DNA of 64,000 bases from Bryobacter aggregatus MPL3. GTDB lineage: Bacteria > Acidobacteriota > Terriglobia > Bryobacterales > Bryobacteraceae. Location: assembly GCF_000702445.1 (NCBI RefSeq), contig NZ_JNIF01000003.1, positions 372,001 through 436,000 of the forward strand. The letters run 5' to 3'. Below the pieces are notes generated by a model that saw nothing but the letters and a program-made list of their open reading frames with translations, ran no database searches and had not been told where the DNA came from. The translations under genes were made by a program, and so were the position numbers. Below are positions 7,957 through 15,759 of this stretch, piece after piece. Numbering within the stretch: the stretch's first letter is position 1; each line of letters opens with the position of its first letter.

Positions 7957-8411
7957 TTCTTGAGCATAGGCTTCGGTTTCGTTTCCTTGGGCCTTCCGAT
8001 ATTGATGGGTGGATCCGCAAGAATCACAGTAGCCTCCTCTTCTCCGAAGATCTCAACTTCATAGGGAAATCTGAACACACTTAAGATACCCTGAGGCGGA
8101 TCTTGAATAAAGAATCGAAAACTGAGCTGAATGCTGCGAGGTTGTGGCGTCGCTGTCGGTTCGAATTGCCAGAGGAGAGCCGCCTTTTCGGAAGCCTTCC
8201 GTAACTGATGAGGACCATCCAGGACGGTAGCTGCCTTTACCCTCCCGCCCTGATCCAAATCGACCTGGACGCGAACTACCCCGGTCGTGCCTGCGGAATA
8301 TGCTGCGAGAGGATAGCGTGGTGCTGATGAAGACAGAACCTTGACAACACCAGGTGACTGTGCCGAGCCCAGGAGACTAGCTAGAAACATGCCTACCAGA
8401 TACCCTCTCAT
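7953..8411 (-). CDS. Exported TonB C-terminal-like protein, candidate immunity
   Basis: About 152 aa. The ATG at 8411 shares one base with the stop of the upstream tip (TGATG). Signal peptide MRGYLVGMFLASLLGSAQS is followed by the TonB-C pattern: APRYPLAAYSAGTTGVVRVQVDLDQGGRVKAATV, then ASEKAALLWQFEP. The C-terminal part (SFRFFIQDPPQG...VILADPPINIGRPK) parallels 2259-2738. A single periplasmic domain without TonB's anchor or Pro-rich spacer argues against energy transduction. Position behind an HEGAHVQDA tip suggests immunity. Confidence 0.65.
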   Translation of the reverse strand: MRGYLVGMFLASLLGSAQSPGVVKVLSSSAPRYPLAAYSAGTTGVVRVQVDLDQGGRVKAATVLDGPHQLRKASEKAALLWQFEPTATPQPRSIQLSFRFFIQDPPQGILSVFRFPYEVEIFGEEEATVILADPPINIGRPKETKPKPMLKK

Positions 8412-9487
8412 CAATTGCCTCCCCGGCCAGACTGGTAGACGTAGTCGATGAGCCGCTTATTCCTAGCAGGATTGTTGTACATCGGCGATGCATTGAGAAA
8501 CCGATCAATGTTCTGCTGCGGCTGAGTCTGGAGGTCAGTTTTGGTCCATGAAGGGTTCCAGAACTGAAACGTAGTGCTGCCCACCGTTGCGGAAGCGCCA
8601 GAAAGCGAAAGAAACCGAGCCGCTGACATCGTCAGCATGTAACCGTGCATCTCAGTTTCGTACCGCGTCATACTCACATTTCCAGAACTCCCGAAAGCAC
8701 CGATACTTTGGGCATCTTGAACGTGAGCACCCTCGTGAGCAAGGCTTATGAAAAGTCCGTTGCCGGAGGCGTTCTGAGGAACCGTTACCGTGACTTCAGC
8801 ATTCCCACGCGAATCGTAGCCCAGAGGTACAGCATTCTCCGCCTGGGCTGCTGCACCAGGAGTCACCGGGCCAGCCGCAATCGTCACGCCGTTGTTATCT
8901 CCTGCTGATCCGTACGCACTCGCTACACCAGATAACGCCGAATCCTTGGACTTTGCCATCTTGTTCAGGGCAGTCGTAATGTTCTTCCGCTGCTTGATGA
9001 TTCGGTTTGCCTCCTTCTTGGCCATGGTTTTTCGAAGTTGCTCATCACTCGCATCCCCTCCAAGGCTGCTGTCCCAATTGAATAGACCCGTCGGGTCGGT
9101 AAACCGCAGAGGATTATTGAAGCCATACGTGTATCTGTTCCACGATTGAGGATTGTCTGGCCTACCCGAGTTCAGCAGCGGATCCGGACTCGTAAACCGT
9201 CCCTGCGCCGAAGACATATACCTCGCCCCAAAATAATCCAACCCCGTCTCCGCATCCCGTTCCTTGCCGGTACTACGGGATCTTCTGCCTTTGTCACACA
9301 AGCATCCGGCTATCCCCGGTGCGATCAACACGTTAGCGCTGGCCAGACCCCGATGCGAGGCTAGTGCAAAGCTCTCAACCCCCAGACGCGGTTTTTCATT
9401 TAGCAGCGAGGCCCTGGGCACGTTAGCAGAGGCGGGCAGACACAAGGCGGCTAAACAAAGAAGCACCGTTCTTGCTTGAGCCGCCAT
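8411..9487 (-). CDS. Short RHS tip protein with own signal peptide, HEXXH metallopeptidase toxin
   Basis: 358 aa. Residues 1-21 (MAAQARTVLLCLAALCLPASA) look like a Sec signal. A ~50-residue segment of unknown origin follows, then at STGKERDAETGLDYFGARY the sequence becomes RHS: core end (NNPLRFTDPTGLF), a Lys-rich linker and a tip with LAHEGAHVQDAQ and ~30 residues later YETEMHGY (HExxH plus distal Glu). At DNA level the RHS match starts right after CCGGTA near 9270, so the whole YD-repeat shell has been replaced by an export signal. Such a gene could export the toxin without the RHS cage, or be a recombination by-product. Confidence 0.6.
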   Translation of the reverse strand: MAAQARTVLLCLAALCLPASANVPRASLLNEKPRLGVESFALASHRGLASANVLIAPGIAGCLCDKGRRSRSTGKERDAETGLDYFGARYMSSAQGRFTSPDPLLNSGRPDNPQSWNRYTYGFNNPLRFTDPTGLFNWDSSLGGDASDEQLRKTMAKKEANRIIKQRKNITTALNKMAKSKDSALSGVASAYGSAGDNNGVTIAAGPVTPGAAAQAENAVPLGYDSRGNAEVTVTVPQNASGNGLFISLAHEGAHVQDAQSIGAFGSSGNVSMTRYETEMHGYMLTMSAARFLSLSGASATVGSTTFQFWNPSWTKTDLQTQPQQNIDRFLNASPMYNNPARNKRLIDYVYQSGRGGN

Positions 9488-9502
9488 GAAGGCCAGTTTA
9501 CG

Positions 9503-10507
9503 TTATTCGTCGTCTTCGTCAGCAAGCTTGTCGAGGAGTTCTCGATGCAGCTTGGCCGGGTGCGTGGCGCGGTGGATCTCCTGCAGTTGCCGGATCGCCA
9601 CATGCGTATAAATCTGGGTCGTCTTCAGATCCGCGTGGCCCAGCATCGCCTGGATGAAGCGGATGTCGGCTCCGCCTTCGAGCATCAGCGTCGCCATCGT
9701 GTGCCGGAAGAGATGGCAAGCCCCGCGCTTGCCGATGCCCGAGGCATCGACATAGGTCCGCACCAGGTCCGAGAGATGATCGAGCGAGAACGGCTCGCCG
9801 ACATTGGACAGGAACACCGTCTTGTCATCGGGCTCGCGTACCAGCTTGGGGCGCGATTCTACAAGGTACTTGGCGATCCACGCGGCACAGCGATCGCCCA
9901 GCGGAATGAAGCGGTCCTTCTTGCCTTTGCCCAGGCGGATCGTCGCCGTCGCTCGTTCGAGATCGAGATCCCAGAGTTTCAACGAAGCCAGTTCCAGACG
10001 CCGCATGCCGGTTGAGTAGAAGGTCTCAAGGATCGCCCGATCCCGCAAGCCGAGCACATCGTGAACATCGGTCTCGAGCATCACCTGCTCGGCCTCTGAA
10101 GCCGTCAGCACAGCCTTGGGCAAGCGCTGCGGCGTGCGCGGCAACTCGATCTCGGAAGCCGGATTGTGCAGGATGTGATGCTGCCGCGCCATCCATTTGA
10201 ACCACACCCGCAAGGGCACGATGCGGTCATGCTGGCCGTTAAAGCCGAGCGGTTCGCCGTTCGACTTGCGGTAATCGAAGACGTGCTTCTGATAGCGCTC
10301 CAGGATGGTGCGGGTCACCTCCACAGGCTCGGTGATGCCGCGTTCGAAAGCCCAGTCGAGGAAGAAGCCGATGTGCACGCGGCGGCCCTTGATCGTGTAC
10401 TCGGAGTAGTTCTTCAGGCGCAGATCGTCGAGATGCTTCTCCATCAGGGCGGCCAATGGTGTCTTCGGTGGCTCAACTGGCTTACGCTTACGTACGATGC
10501 GAGCCAT
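9503..10507 (-). CDS. Tyrosine recombinase (XerC/XerD-like integrase)
   Basis: About 334 aa. The N-terminal SAM-like core-binding domain (LEEHLDDLRLKNYSEYT-type opening, residues ~20-110) precedes a catalytic domain with Arg in STGMRRLELASL, Lys in GKGKKDRFIPL, HLFRH, LGHADLKTTQ and Tyr in IYTHV, so all catalytic residues are present. The start overlaps the end of the primase gene, and both face the same way, consistent with one mobile-element operon. It probably integrates the 9.5-14.8 kb element; attachment sites were not found. Confidence 0.88.
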   Translation of the reverse strand: MARIVRKRKPVEPPKTPLAALMEKHLDDLRLKNYSEYTIKGRRVHIGFFLDWAFERGITEPVEVTRTILERYQKHVFDYRKSNGEPLGFNGQHDRIVPLRVWFKWMARQHHILHNPASEIELPRTPQRLPKAVLTASEAEQVMLETDVHDVLGLRDRAILETFYSTGMRRLELASLKLWDLDLERATATIRLGKGKKDRFIPLGDRCAAWIAKYLVESRPKLVREPDDKTVFLSNVGEPFSLDHLSDLVRTYVDASGIGKRGACHLFRHTMATLMLEGGADIRFIQAMLGHADLKTTQIYTHVAIRQLQEIHRATHPAKLHRELLDKLADEDDE

Positions 10508-13225
10508 CACGCCACCACGAACGTGCGTTTCTCCGTCTCATGGCCCAGAACACCGTTTGGAGCAATGTTCCTGCGGGTTTCAGCGGGCCGCTCGGTCTCC
10601 GGCAACCCACCGCCATCCCCCCGCCCAGCCCCCGCCTTGTCTTCCGCTGCCCCGCCCAGTTCAGTTCGTACACATAGCCCTGCCCCCGTCCGCCCCGGTG
10701 CACGATCAGATATTCAAGCTCTTCGAGCCGCCGCAGATGGACCTTCAACTGCGTATGCCCCCACCCGGTCGCCTCGCGAACCTCGCGGCGGCTAAAGCGC
10801 AAGCCCTCACGGCCACCAACGTAGGCCACGACCAACCCCAGCAAGCGCCGCGTCTGCGGCGGCAGCTCATCGAGCGAACGCCGCATCATCTCGCGCATCA
10901 ACCGGTCGGCCGTCGCGATGTCCTCGCGGGTGGCCTCGATGTAGCGCACGCCGTGCGCCTCCCGGATGGGCCGCTGGTGCTGGTGCAAGAGCGCGATCGA
11001 GCGGATCAGCGCCAGGTACTTTGCATGGTCGCGCCGCATCCGCGGCAGCCCGTCGGGGAACTGCAAGTCCCGCGCATAGGGGTTGGCCACGAACAGTGGC
11101 TCCAGCAACCGCTGCGCGTTCTGCTGCCGCCGCACGATCTGCTTGCGCTCGCGCTTGGCAAGCAAGCCTTCGAGCGTCTGCGCCTCGCGCTGCATCCGGT
11201 GGATCGCCTGCGTCTGCTCGCGCTCCTCGTTGACGCTCAGCACCAGACACCGGTTCAGCAGTTCTTCATCGAGATCGATGGCCGTCGTCGTCAGCATAAT
11301 CATGACCGGCCCTTCGACCCGGTAGCGCTGCGTGATCAGCTTGCCCGTGGCCGGGTCCTTGCCGGTCGACGCCATCGACAGCGCGCCCTCGCTCTGCAGG
11401 AGCTTCAATGCATAGGCGGCTTTGGTGGCGCCCTCTTCCTCGGCGATGGCCAGCACCTTATGCTTCAGTCCATCTCGCCCATGTAGTAAAGCGATTGCCC
11501 GGTCATCGCCGAGTATTGGATCCGCTCTTCCTCCGGCACGAACGCGAGCACGGCATCCATCAGCGTGCTCTTGCCCGCCGCCGACGAGGACTGCACTACG
11601 ATGGCCAGCGGCGCTTCCAGATGCCGCGAGACAGCGGCTAAATAGGCAACCAGCTTGTTGGTCTCCTCGCCCACCAGCCCGCAGCGGGCAAAGTCTTCAA
11701 GGATGCGGTCCAGCAGCTTCGGGTCTTCCAGCAACTCCATCGCCTCGGTCCGCTCTTCTTCGCTCAGATGCACCACGGGCTTCGCTGCTTCGAGCGCCTG
11801 CTTCACCTGCTCATCACGCAGCTCTTCGAGCTTCAGGAACACGCGCCCCACATCCTTGCGGATGAGATCTTCCTTGACGCTCAGTTCCTCGGCCGCACGC
11901 TTGATAAACGCGGCGCGCTGCCGGTCCTGATGGAGGTCGAGCGTATCGACGTGGAAGTCTTCCTGGCGGCTCACTAGCAGGTTCACCTTCATCAGCTCAT
12001 ACGACAGGTTCTTGCCCAGACCGCGCACCCGGTAGCGCCGGTCGTCGTGCCACAGCGTGATCTCATCGCCATTCACGTTCAGCGCGGGCTCAGCGGCTAA
12101 AGAGACAACAGGCGCGGGCGCTTCGCTCTTCGTCCACCACTCGGCGCTGTTCAGCAACACCGCCAGGCTTTCGCCCGTCCTTGCGTATTCATTGGCGTCC
12201 ACGCCCTTCGGAAAGAGAACGCGATGCGAGCCGATCCCCATTGCCGCCAGTTCTTCTTTTAGCCGCCCGGCTGCCGTGTCTCCCGCTTCATCGCGGTCAT
12301 AGGCGATCCACACATTCTTCACGCCATGTTTCGTGAAGGCTTGCTTGTGATCCTCCGTGAAGCCGTTCACCCCGTAGCTCGCCGTCACATTGCGGTGCCC
12401 CGCGCACCAGAACGTCAGCGCGTCGATCATTGACTCGCACAGGATGATCTCTTTGGACGCGATGAGGGCCTCTTCGTTCCACACCCCGCGATGCGGCCCC
12501 GGCAGGTACGTATGCATCGGCGTCCCCGCCCGCAGGTTGTCGTTGATCTTGCGCCCGTAGATCTCTGTCACGCTGCCTTCCAGCGACATCACCGGAAAGA
12601 CCACCGAGCCCATGAAGTGCTCATGCCCGCTCTCGCGCAGGATGCCCAGCTTCTGCAAGCGCCCGCGCAGTTCGGCCCCTTCCCTTCTGTTCTTGTCCGG
12701 CAAGCGATAACCCAGCGTCCGATTCGCGAAGCCGATCCGGAAGTGGCCGATCATCTCCGGATGCGTGAGCCCCCGCGACTCCAGATACCGCAACGCCTCC
12801 GGCGACTCCTTCAGCGTCTCGTGATAGAACGCCACCACTTGCCGCAACGCCTCCTGGTCATCAGCCTCGGCCTTCACCGGCGCTTCCAGCTTCGCCGTTG
12901 TGCCCTTCTTGACGACGCGAGCATCCCCAGCGGCTAAAGAAGAATGATCAGCCCGCAACAGCTCCACCGCATGCCGGAAGCTCACCCCCTTCGTCCGCAT
13001 CACCCAGTCGATGGTCGAGCCGCCCACGTTGCACTTCCCCAGGCAATGCCACAGGTTCGTCTTCGGCGACACGACCAAGCTTGGCGTCTTGTCCTCATGG
13101 AATGGACAGCGCCCGAGCAACTCCGCCCCGTGCCGCTTCAGTTCCACCCCAAAGCCCAGCACCAGCCGCTCCAGCGCCACTTCTTTCTTTAGCCGCTCGA
13201 TTTCGTTGTCCGGGATGCGTGCCAT
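10488..13225 (-). pseudogene. Primase (CHC2/Toprim) with P-loop helicase domain, one frameshift
   Basis: The first 586 aa start at ATG 13225 behind AAGGAGG. They hold the CHC2 zinc finger ([10 protein letters not shown]...WHCLGKC), the Toprim core ([10 protein letters not shown]...YDRDEAGD) and, near the end, a Walker A ([10 protein letters not shown]). The frame then stops at EMD, and the same protein resumes one base away as [22 protein letters not shown] to 10488, including ATPase sensor-like LLTTTAIDLDEELLNRC and a winged-helix-like tail. A single missing base near 11468 explains the break; the site is not a known slippery sequence. Intact, it would be a ~905-aa replication protein of a plasmid-like or satellite element. 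Confidence 0.75.
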
Positions 13226-13310
13226 GAAAACGGCCTCCTTCGCAAAATCCTGTCAAGAGGCCGCTACACGTTTTTAGGAACCCGCTTGACCTCGCAATAC
13301 CGTCTCTGAG

Positions 13311-13338
13311 AGTATACGTTATACGGAAGTTCTGTCAA
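13311..13338 (-). promoter_or_regulatory. Sigma70-like promoter with overlapping palindromic operator
   Basis: On the minus strand TTGACA (13338-13333), a 16-nt spacer and TATACT (13316-13311) form a near-consensus promoter facing the primase-integrase operon. The perfect dyad GTATA-CGT-TATAC (13312-13324) covers the -10 box and lies between the operon and the divergent XRE-family gene, whose product is the obvious repressor. Confidence 0.65.
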
Positions 13339-13362
13339 CGGCACACGGAAAGGAGCCAGAAA

Positions 13363-13791
13363 ATGACGTTTACAATCGCGGGTGCGATGCCCCGAAAGAA
13401 GTACACCGAGTCCAGCTTTGGCGAACGCCTCCAGAACCTCCGCAAGTCTCGCGGCTTGACGCAAGTGCAACTCGCCGAAGCCGCCGCCACCACCCAACGC
13501 GCCGTTTCCTACTACGAGACCGAAGCCGGCTTTCCACCCGCTCCCGCCATCATCAGCCTGGCCCAGGCGCTACAGGTCTCGACCGACGAGTTGCTGGGCC
13601 TCAAGCCGCCCAAGGCCGTGCCCGCCGAAGATGATCCCGAGGCCCGCCGCCAGTGGAAGAGATTTCAGATGATCGCCACCCTGCCCGAGCGCGATCAGAA
13701 AGCCGTCGTCCGCTTGATTCATTCTTTAGTCGCTGGCAGTTCCCTCCGTAAGAACACCAGTACGCAAACAGGAGATCGCCATGGCCGCTAG
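13363..13791 (+). CDS. XRE-family transcriptional regulator
   Basis: 142 aa from the ATG at 13363 (AAAGGAG seven bases upstream; ATG at 13387 is an alternative). The helix-turn-helix is clear: FGERLQNLRKSRGLTQVQLAEAAATTQRAVSYYETEAGFPPAP, then ALQVSTDELLG. The C-terminal segment (MIATLPERDQKAVVRLIHSLV) is typical of short phage-type repressors. It is divergent from the primase operon across a palindromic operator and overlaps the antitoxin gene by 11 nt, so it likely controls the element and is co-transcribed with the toxin-antitoxin pair. Confidence 0.85.
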   Translation: MTFTIAGAMPRKKYTESSFGERLQNLRKSRGLTQVQLAEAAATTQRAVSYYETEAGFPPAPAIISLAQALQVSTDELLGLKPPKAVPAEDDPEARRQWKRFQMIATLPERDQKAVVRLIHSLVAGSSLRKNTSTQTGDRHGR

Positions 13792-14044
13792 CACCCTAGA
13801 AGCCAAAGCTCACGAACTTGTCGGCCAACTAGGCCCCAGCAAACTCGCCGCCGTCGTGCAGTTGATGGAAGTCATGATCCATGACGACATCGAAGATAGC
13901 GACACCCTCAGCCCCGCGGAAGCCAGGGCCATCGCCGAGGCCGACGAATGGTCCAAGCACAACGCCCCCATCCCGCACGAGCAAGTGCTCGCCGAGTTCG
14001 GCCTTTCGATGGCCGACTGGGAGAAGATGAGCCGCGAGCCCTAA
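13781..14044 (+). CDS. Type II antitoxin-like protein
   Basis: 87 aa, ATG at 13781 behind GGAGATCGCC and overlapping the XRE gene's end. The sequence is acidic and helical (LAAVVQLMEVMIHDDIEDSDTLSPAEARAIAEADEWSKHN) with a conserved-looking tail EQVLAEFGLSMADWEKM. No DNA-binding motif is obvious. Its position 3 nt before a RelE/ParE-type toxin and its charge identify it as the antitoxin; the exact family is not certain. Confidence 0.7.
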   Translation: MAASTLEAKAHELVGQLGPSKLAAVVQLMEVMIHDDIEDSDTLSPAEARAIAEADEWSKHNAPIPHEQVLAEFGLSMADWEKMSREP

Positions 14045-14047
14045 GCG

Positions 14048-14299
14048 ATGGCCAAACACATCGTCTGGACCGATCAGGCCAAGGCCGACGTTCGCGGTAT
14101 CGAGCAGCCCATCGCCATCCAGATCCTCAAGACCCTGGGCCGCTACGTCCTCACCGGCGAAGGAGCCACCAAGCAACTCAAAGGCGTCACCCCGCCCATG
14201 ATCCGGCTCCGCGCCCAGAACCACCGCGTCTTCTTCCGCGAACAAGACGACTCCCTCAAGATCGAGCGCGTCCTCGACCGCAAAGAGGCTTACCGCTAA
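14048..14299 (+). CDS. RelE/ParE-superfamily toxin
   Basis: 83 aa. HIVWTDQAKADVRGIEQPIAIQILKTLGRYVLTGEGATKQLKGV...IRLRAQNHRVFFREQDDSLKIERVLDRKEAYR matches the ParE/RelE fold pattern: an N-terminal 'W...A..Dlr.i' helix hairpin, a central 'lkg....RLR.g.yRv.f' strand pair and a C-terminal 'l.i..v..R.eaYr' strand. Such toxins cut ribosome-bound mRNA or block gyrase; the sequence does not tell which. Paired with the gene just upstream, it would stabilise the mobile element. Confidence 0.82.
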   Translation: MAKHIVWTDQAKADVRGIEQPIAIQILKTLGRYVLTGEGATKQLKGVTPPMIRLRAQNHRVFFREQDDSLKIERVLDRKEAYR

Positions 14300-14319
14300 C
14301 CGCCGCCCCAAGGGCGGAA

Positions 14320-14790
14320 AAAGCGGGCTTTCCAAGTTCTTCTAAGAAGTTCTGAAGAGTTCTAACGCCCCGGCCGGCATTCCAGGAAGTTCTAAGATAT
14401 TCCAAGGATTTCCAAGCGGCGGCCTTCCCAAAGGCCTTCCGCCAGCCAACAACTCTGGTACTGGAACATAAAGAGACATCCACATGCCAGGGGCGTTTTT
14501 CGAGGCTATCTCTGGCCTTTGCAAGGATTTAACGTTGTGGGTCTCGCACCGCCTCCATGTGGATGTTATCCACATCCCCAGAGCCTCAGTTCCACCACCC
14601 TGGTAGTGGAACATAAAGAAGCCTACGGATGTGGAACCGGGTTTTCAGGGCTATCTCTCGCGGCACCAACTACTTGCGCATACGGGTCCCGGGCACCTGT
14701 CATACGGAGACTATCCGTATGCCAAAGCGCCCCGCCCAAGGTAACGTGTCACGCCCTTTTTCAGCGAGGGTACTCCGGATAACCTTCTCT
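14320..14790. repeat. Origin-like repeat region with a DnaA box
   Basis: About 490 bp without a gene. It contains a perfect DnaA box TTATCCACA (14566-14574) inside the dyad ATGTGGAT (14557-14564) / ATCCACAT (14568-14575), and a second dyad ATACGGA/TCCGTAT near 14702-14720. A degenerate direct repeat of ~150-nt period (CTGGTA-C/G-TGGAACATAAAGA at ~14453 and ~14602, each followed by GGCTATCTCT) and GTTCTAA/GTTCTGA iterations at 14335-14395 complete it. Next to a primase-helicase gene this resembles a replication origin; function is inferred. Confidence 0.5.
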
Positions 14791-14792
14791 GG

Positions 14793-15752
14793 TCATCCTC
14801 TGAATGGGGGAGTTTGCGGCATAGCGTATGATTCCGATGTCCAGACCACCGCGCCGCTCCTTGCAAGCAAGCTGTACGTATCGCTGGACTGGACCACGGC
14901 AACATCTCCAATGAAGCGATAGCACTTGTCGAATCGAGGCTCAATGATCCACTGGCCTTCCATAGAAATGAACCCCGCTTTACCATCGAAAGACGCCGCC
15001 GCCATTCCGCCGTCGAACTCGTCCAGTTCGTCAAACTTTGGCGCTAGCCGAAGTCGGCCATCTGGGTCAACTAAGCCCCACTTCCCGTCACAACGCACGG
15101 ACGCGACTCCCTCAGCGAATCGCCACACTTCCTCGTACTGCGGCATCACGACCCAGTCGCCAGCGATGTCAATAAACCCCCAGCGGCCACCAATGCAAAC
15201 TCCGGCTCTGCCATGCGAGAACCCGAGAGCTCGCGGACCCTCAAACTGTAATGGAATCTCAACGGAACCGTCGCGGCCAATGTAGCCCCATTTGTCTTCT
15301 CGGTTCGCCGCGCACAGGCCGCTGCGGAAAAGGCCTAGTTGGTCGTATGATGGCCTCACCATAAACGCACCTTTGCGATCAACACAGCCAAATGAAACAC
15401 CATCAGGGGAGACAGTTGCAAGCCCTTCGCTGAACTGGCTCGCCACCGCGAACCTCGGCTCGATCTGCCATGAGCCACTACGGTCTATGTAACCCACCTT
15501 TGATCCCTGGCCGATGGAGCACAGACCTTCGTTGAATAGGCCAAGACCGCAGAAGCTGAATGGAACTTTCGTACGACCGTCCCCATCGATGAAACCCGAA
15601 GAACCATCCTCACGACAAACCGAAGCCAACCCCTCCGCAAAATAAGACCCGGCCGCATAGCTGGGCTTTACTACGACACGTCCAGAGCCATCGACATAAC
15701 CAATGAGATCCTCAGCGCTGTCAGACTTGGGTACTGAAATCGGATAGAGCAT
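14793..15752 (-). CDS. WG-repeat protein, candidate immunity to nuclease-type RHS tip
   Basis: 319 aa built of about ten copies of the WG repeat (GYVDGSGRVVVKPSY, GFIDGDGRTKVPFSF, WGYIGRDGSVEIPLQFE, WGLVDPDGRLRLAPKFDE, GFISMEGQWIIEPRFDK), each a beta-hairpin unit. No signal peptide, so probably cytosolic. It starts 7 nt behind the RHS gene 15760-18576, whose tip looks like a nuclease, the usual place for an immunity gene; a cytosolic inhibitor fits a nuclease. The family as a whole has varied roles, so the immunity role rests on position. Confidence 0.65.
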   Translation of the reverse strand: MLYPISVPKSDSAEDLIGYVDGSGRVVVKPSYAAGSYFAEGLASVCREDGSSGFIDGDGRTKVPFSFCGLGLFNEGLCSIGQGSKVGYIDRSGSWQIEPRFAVASQFSEGLATVSPDGVSFGCVDRKGAFMVRPSYDQLGLFRSGLCAANREDKWGYIGRDGSVEIPLQFEGPRALGFSHGRAGVCIGGRWGFIDIAGDWVVMPQYEEVWRFAEGVASVRCDGKWGLVDPDGRLRLAPKFDELDEFDGGMAAASFDGKAGFISMEGQWIIEPRFDKCYRFIGDVAVVQSSDTYSLLARSGAVVWTSESYAMPQTPPFRG

Positions 15753-15759
15753 GAACTGG

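Noticed and set aside
2259-8411. Calling the TonB-C-like proteins true TonB energy transducers
   Set aside because: They lack the N-terminal membrane anchor plus Pro-rich spacer, and no ExbB/ExbD or receptor gene is near.
14302-14326. CCGCCC-CAA-GGGCGG hairpin after the RelE/ParE gene as terminator
   Set aside because: It is followed by A residues, not T, on the coding strand.
14335-14400. CRISPR-like array from the GTTCTAA repeats
   Set aside because: Repeats are 7-10 nt, irregularly spaced and without unique spacers or cas genes.
9503-14790. Prophage
   Set aside because: No capsid, portal, terminase or tail genes; only integrase, primase, regulator and toxin-antitoxin.
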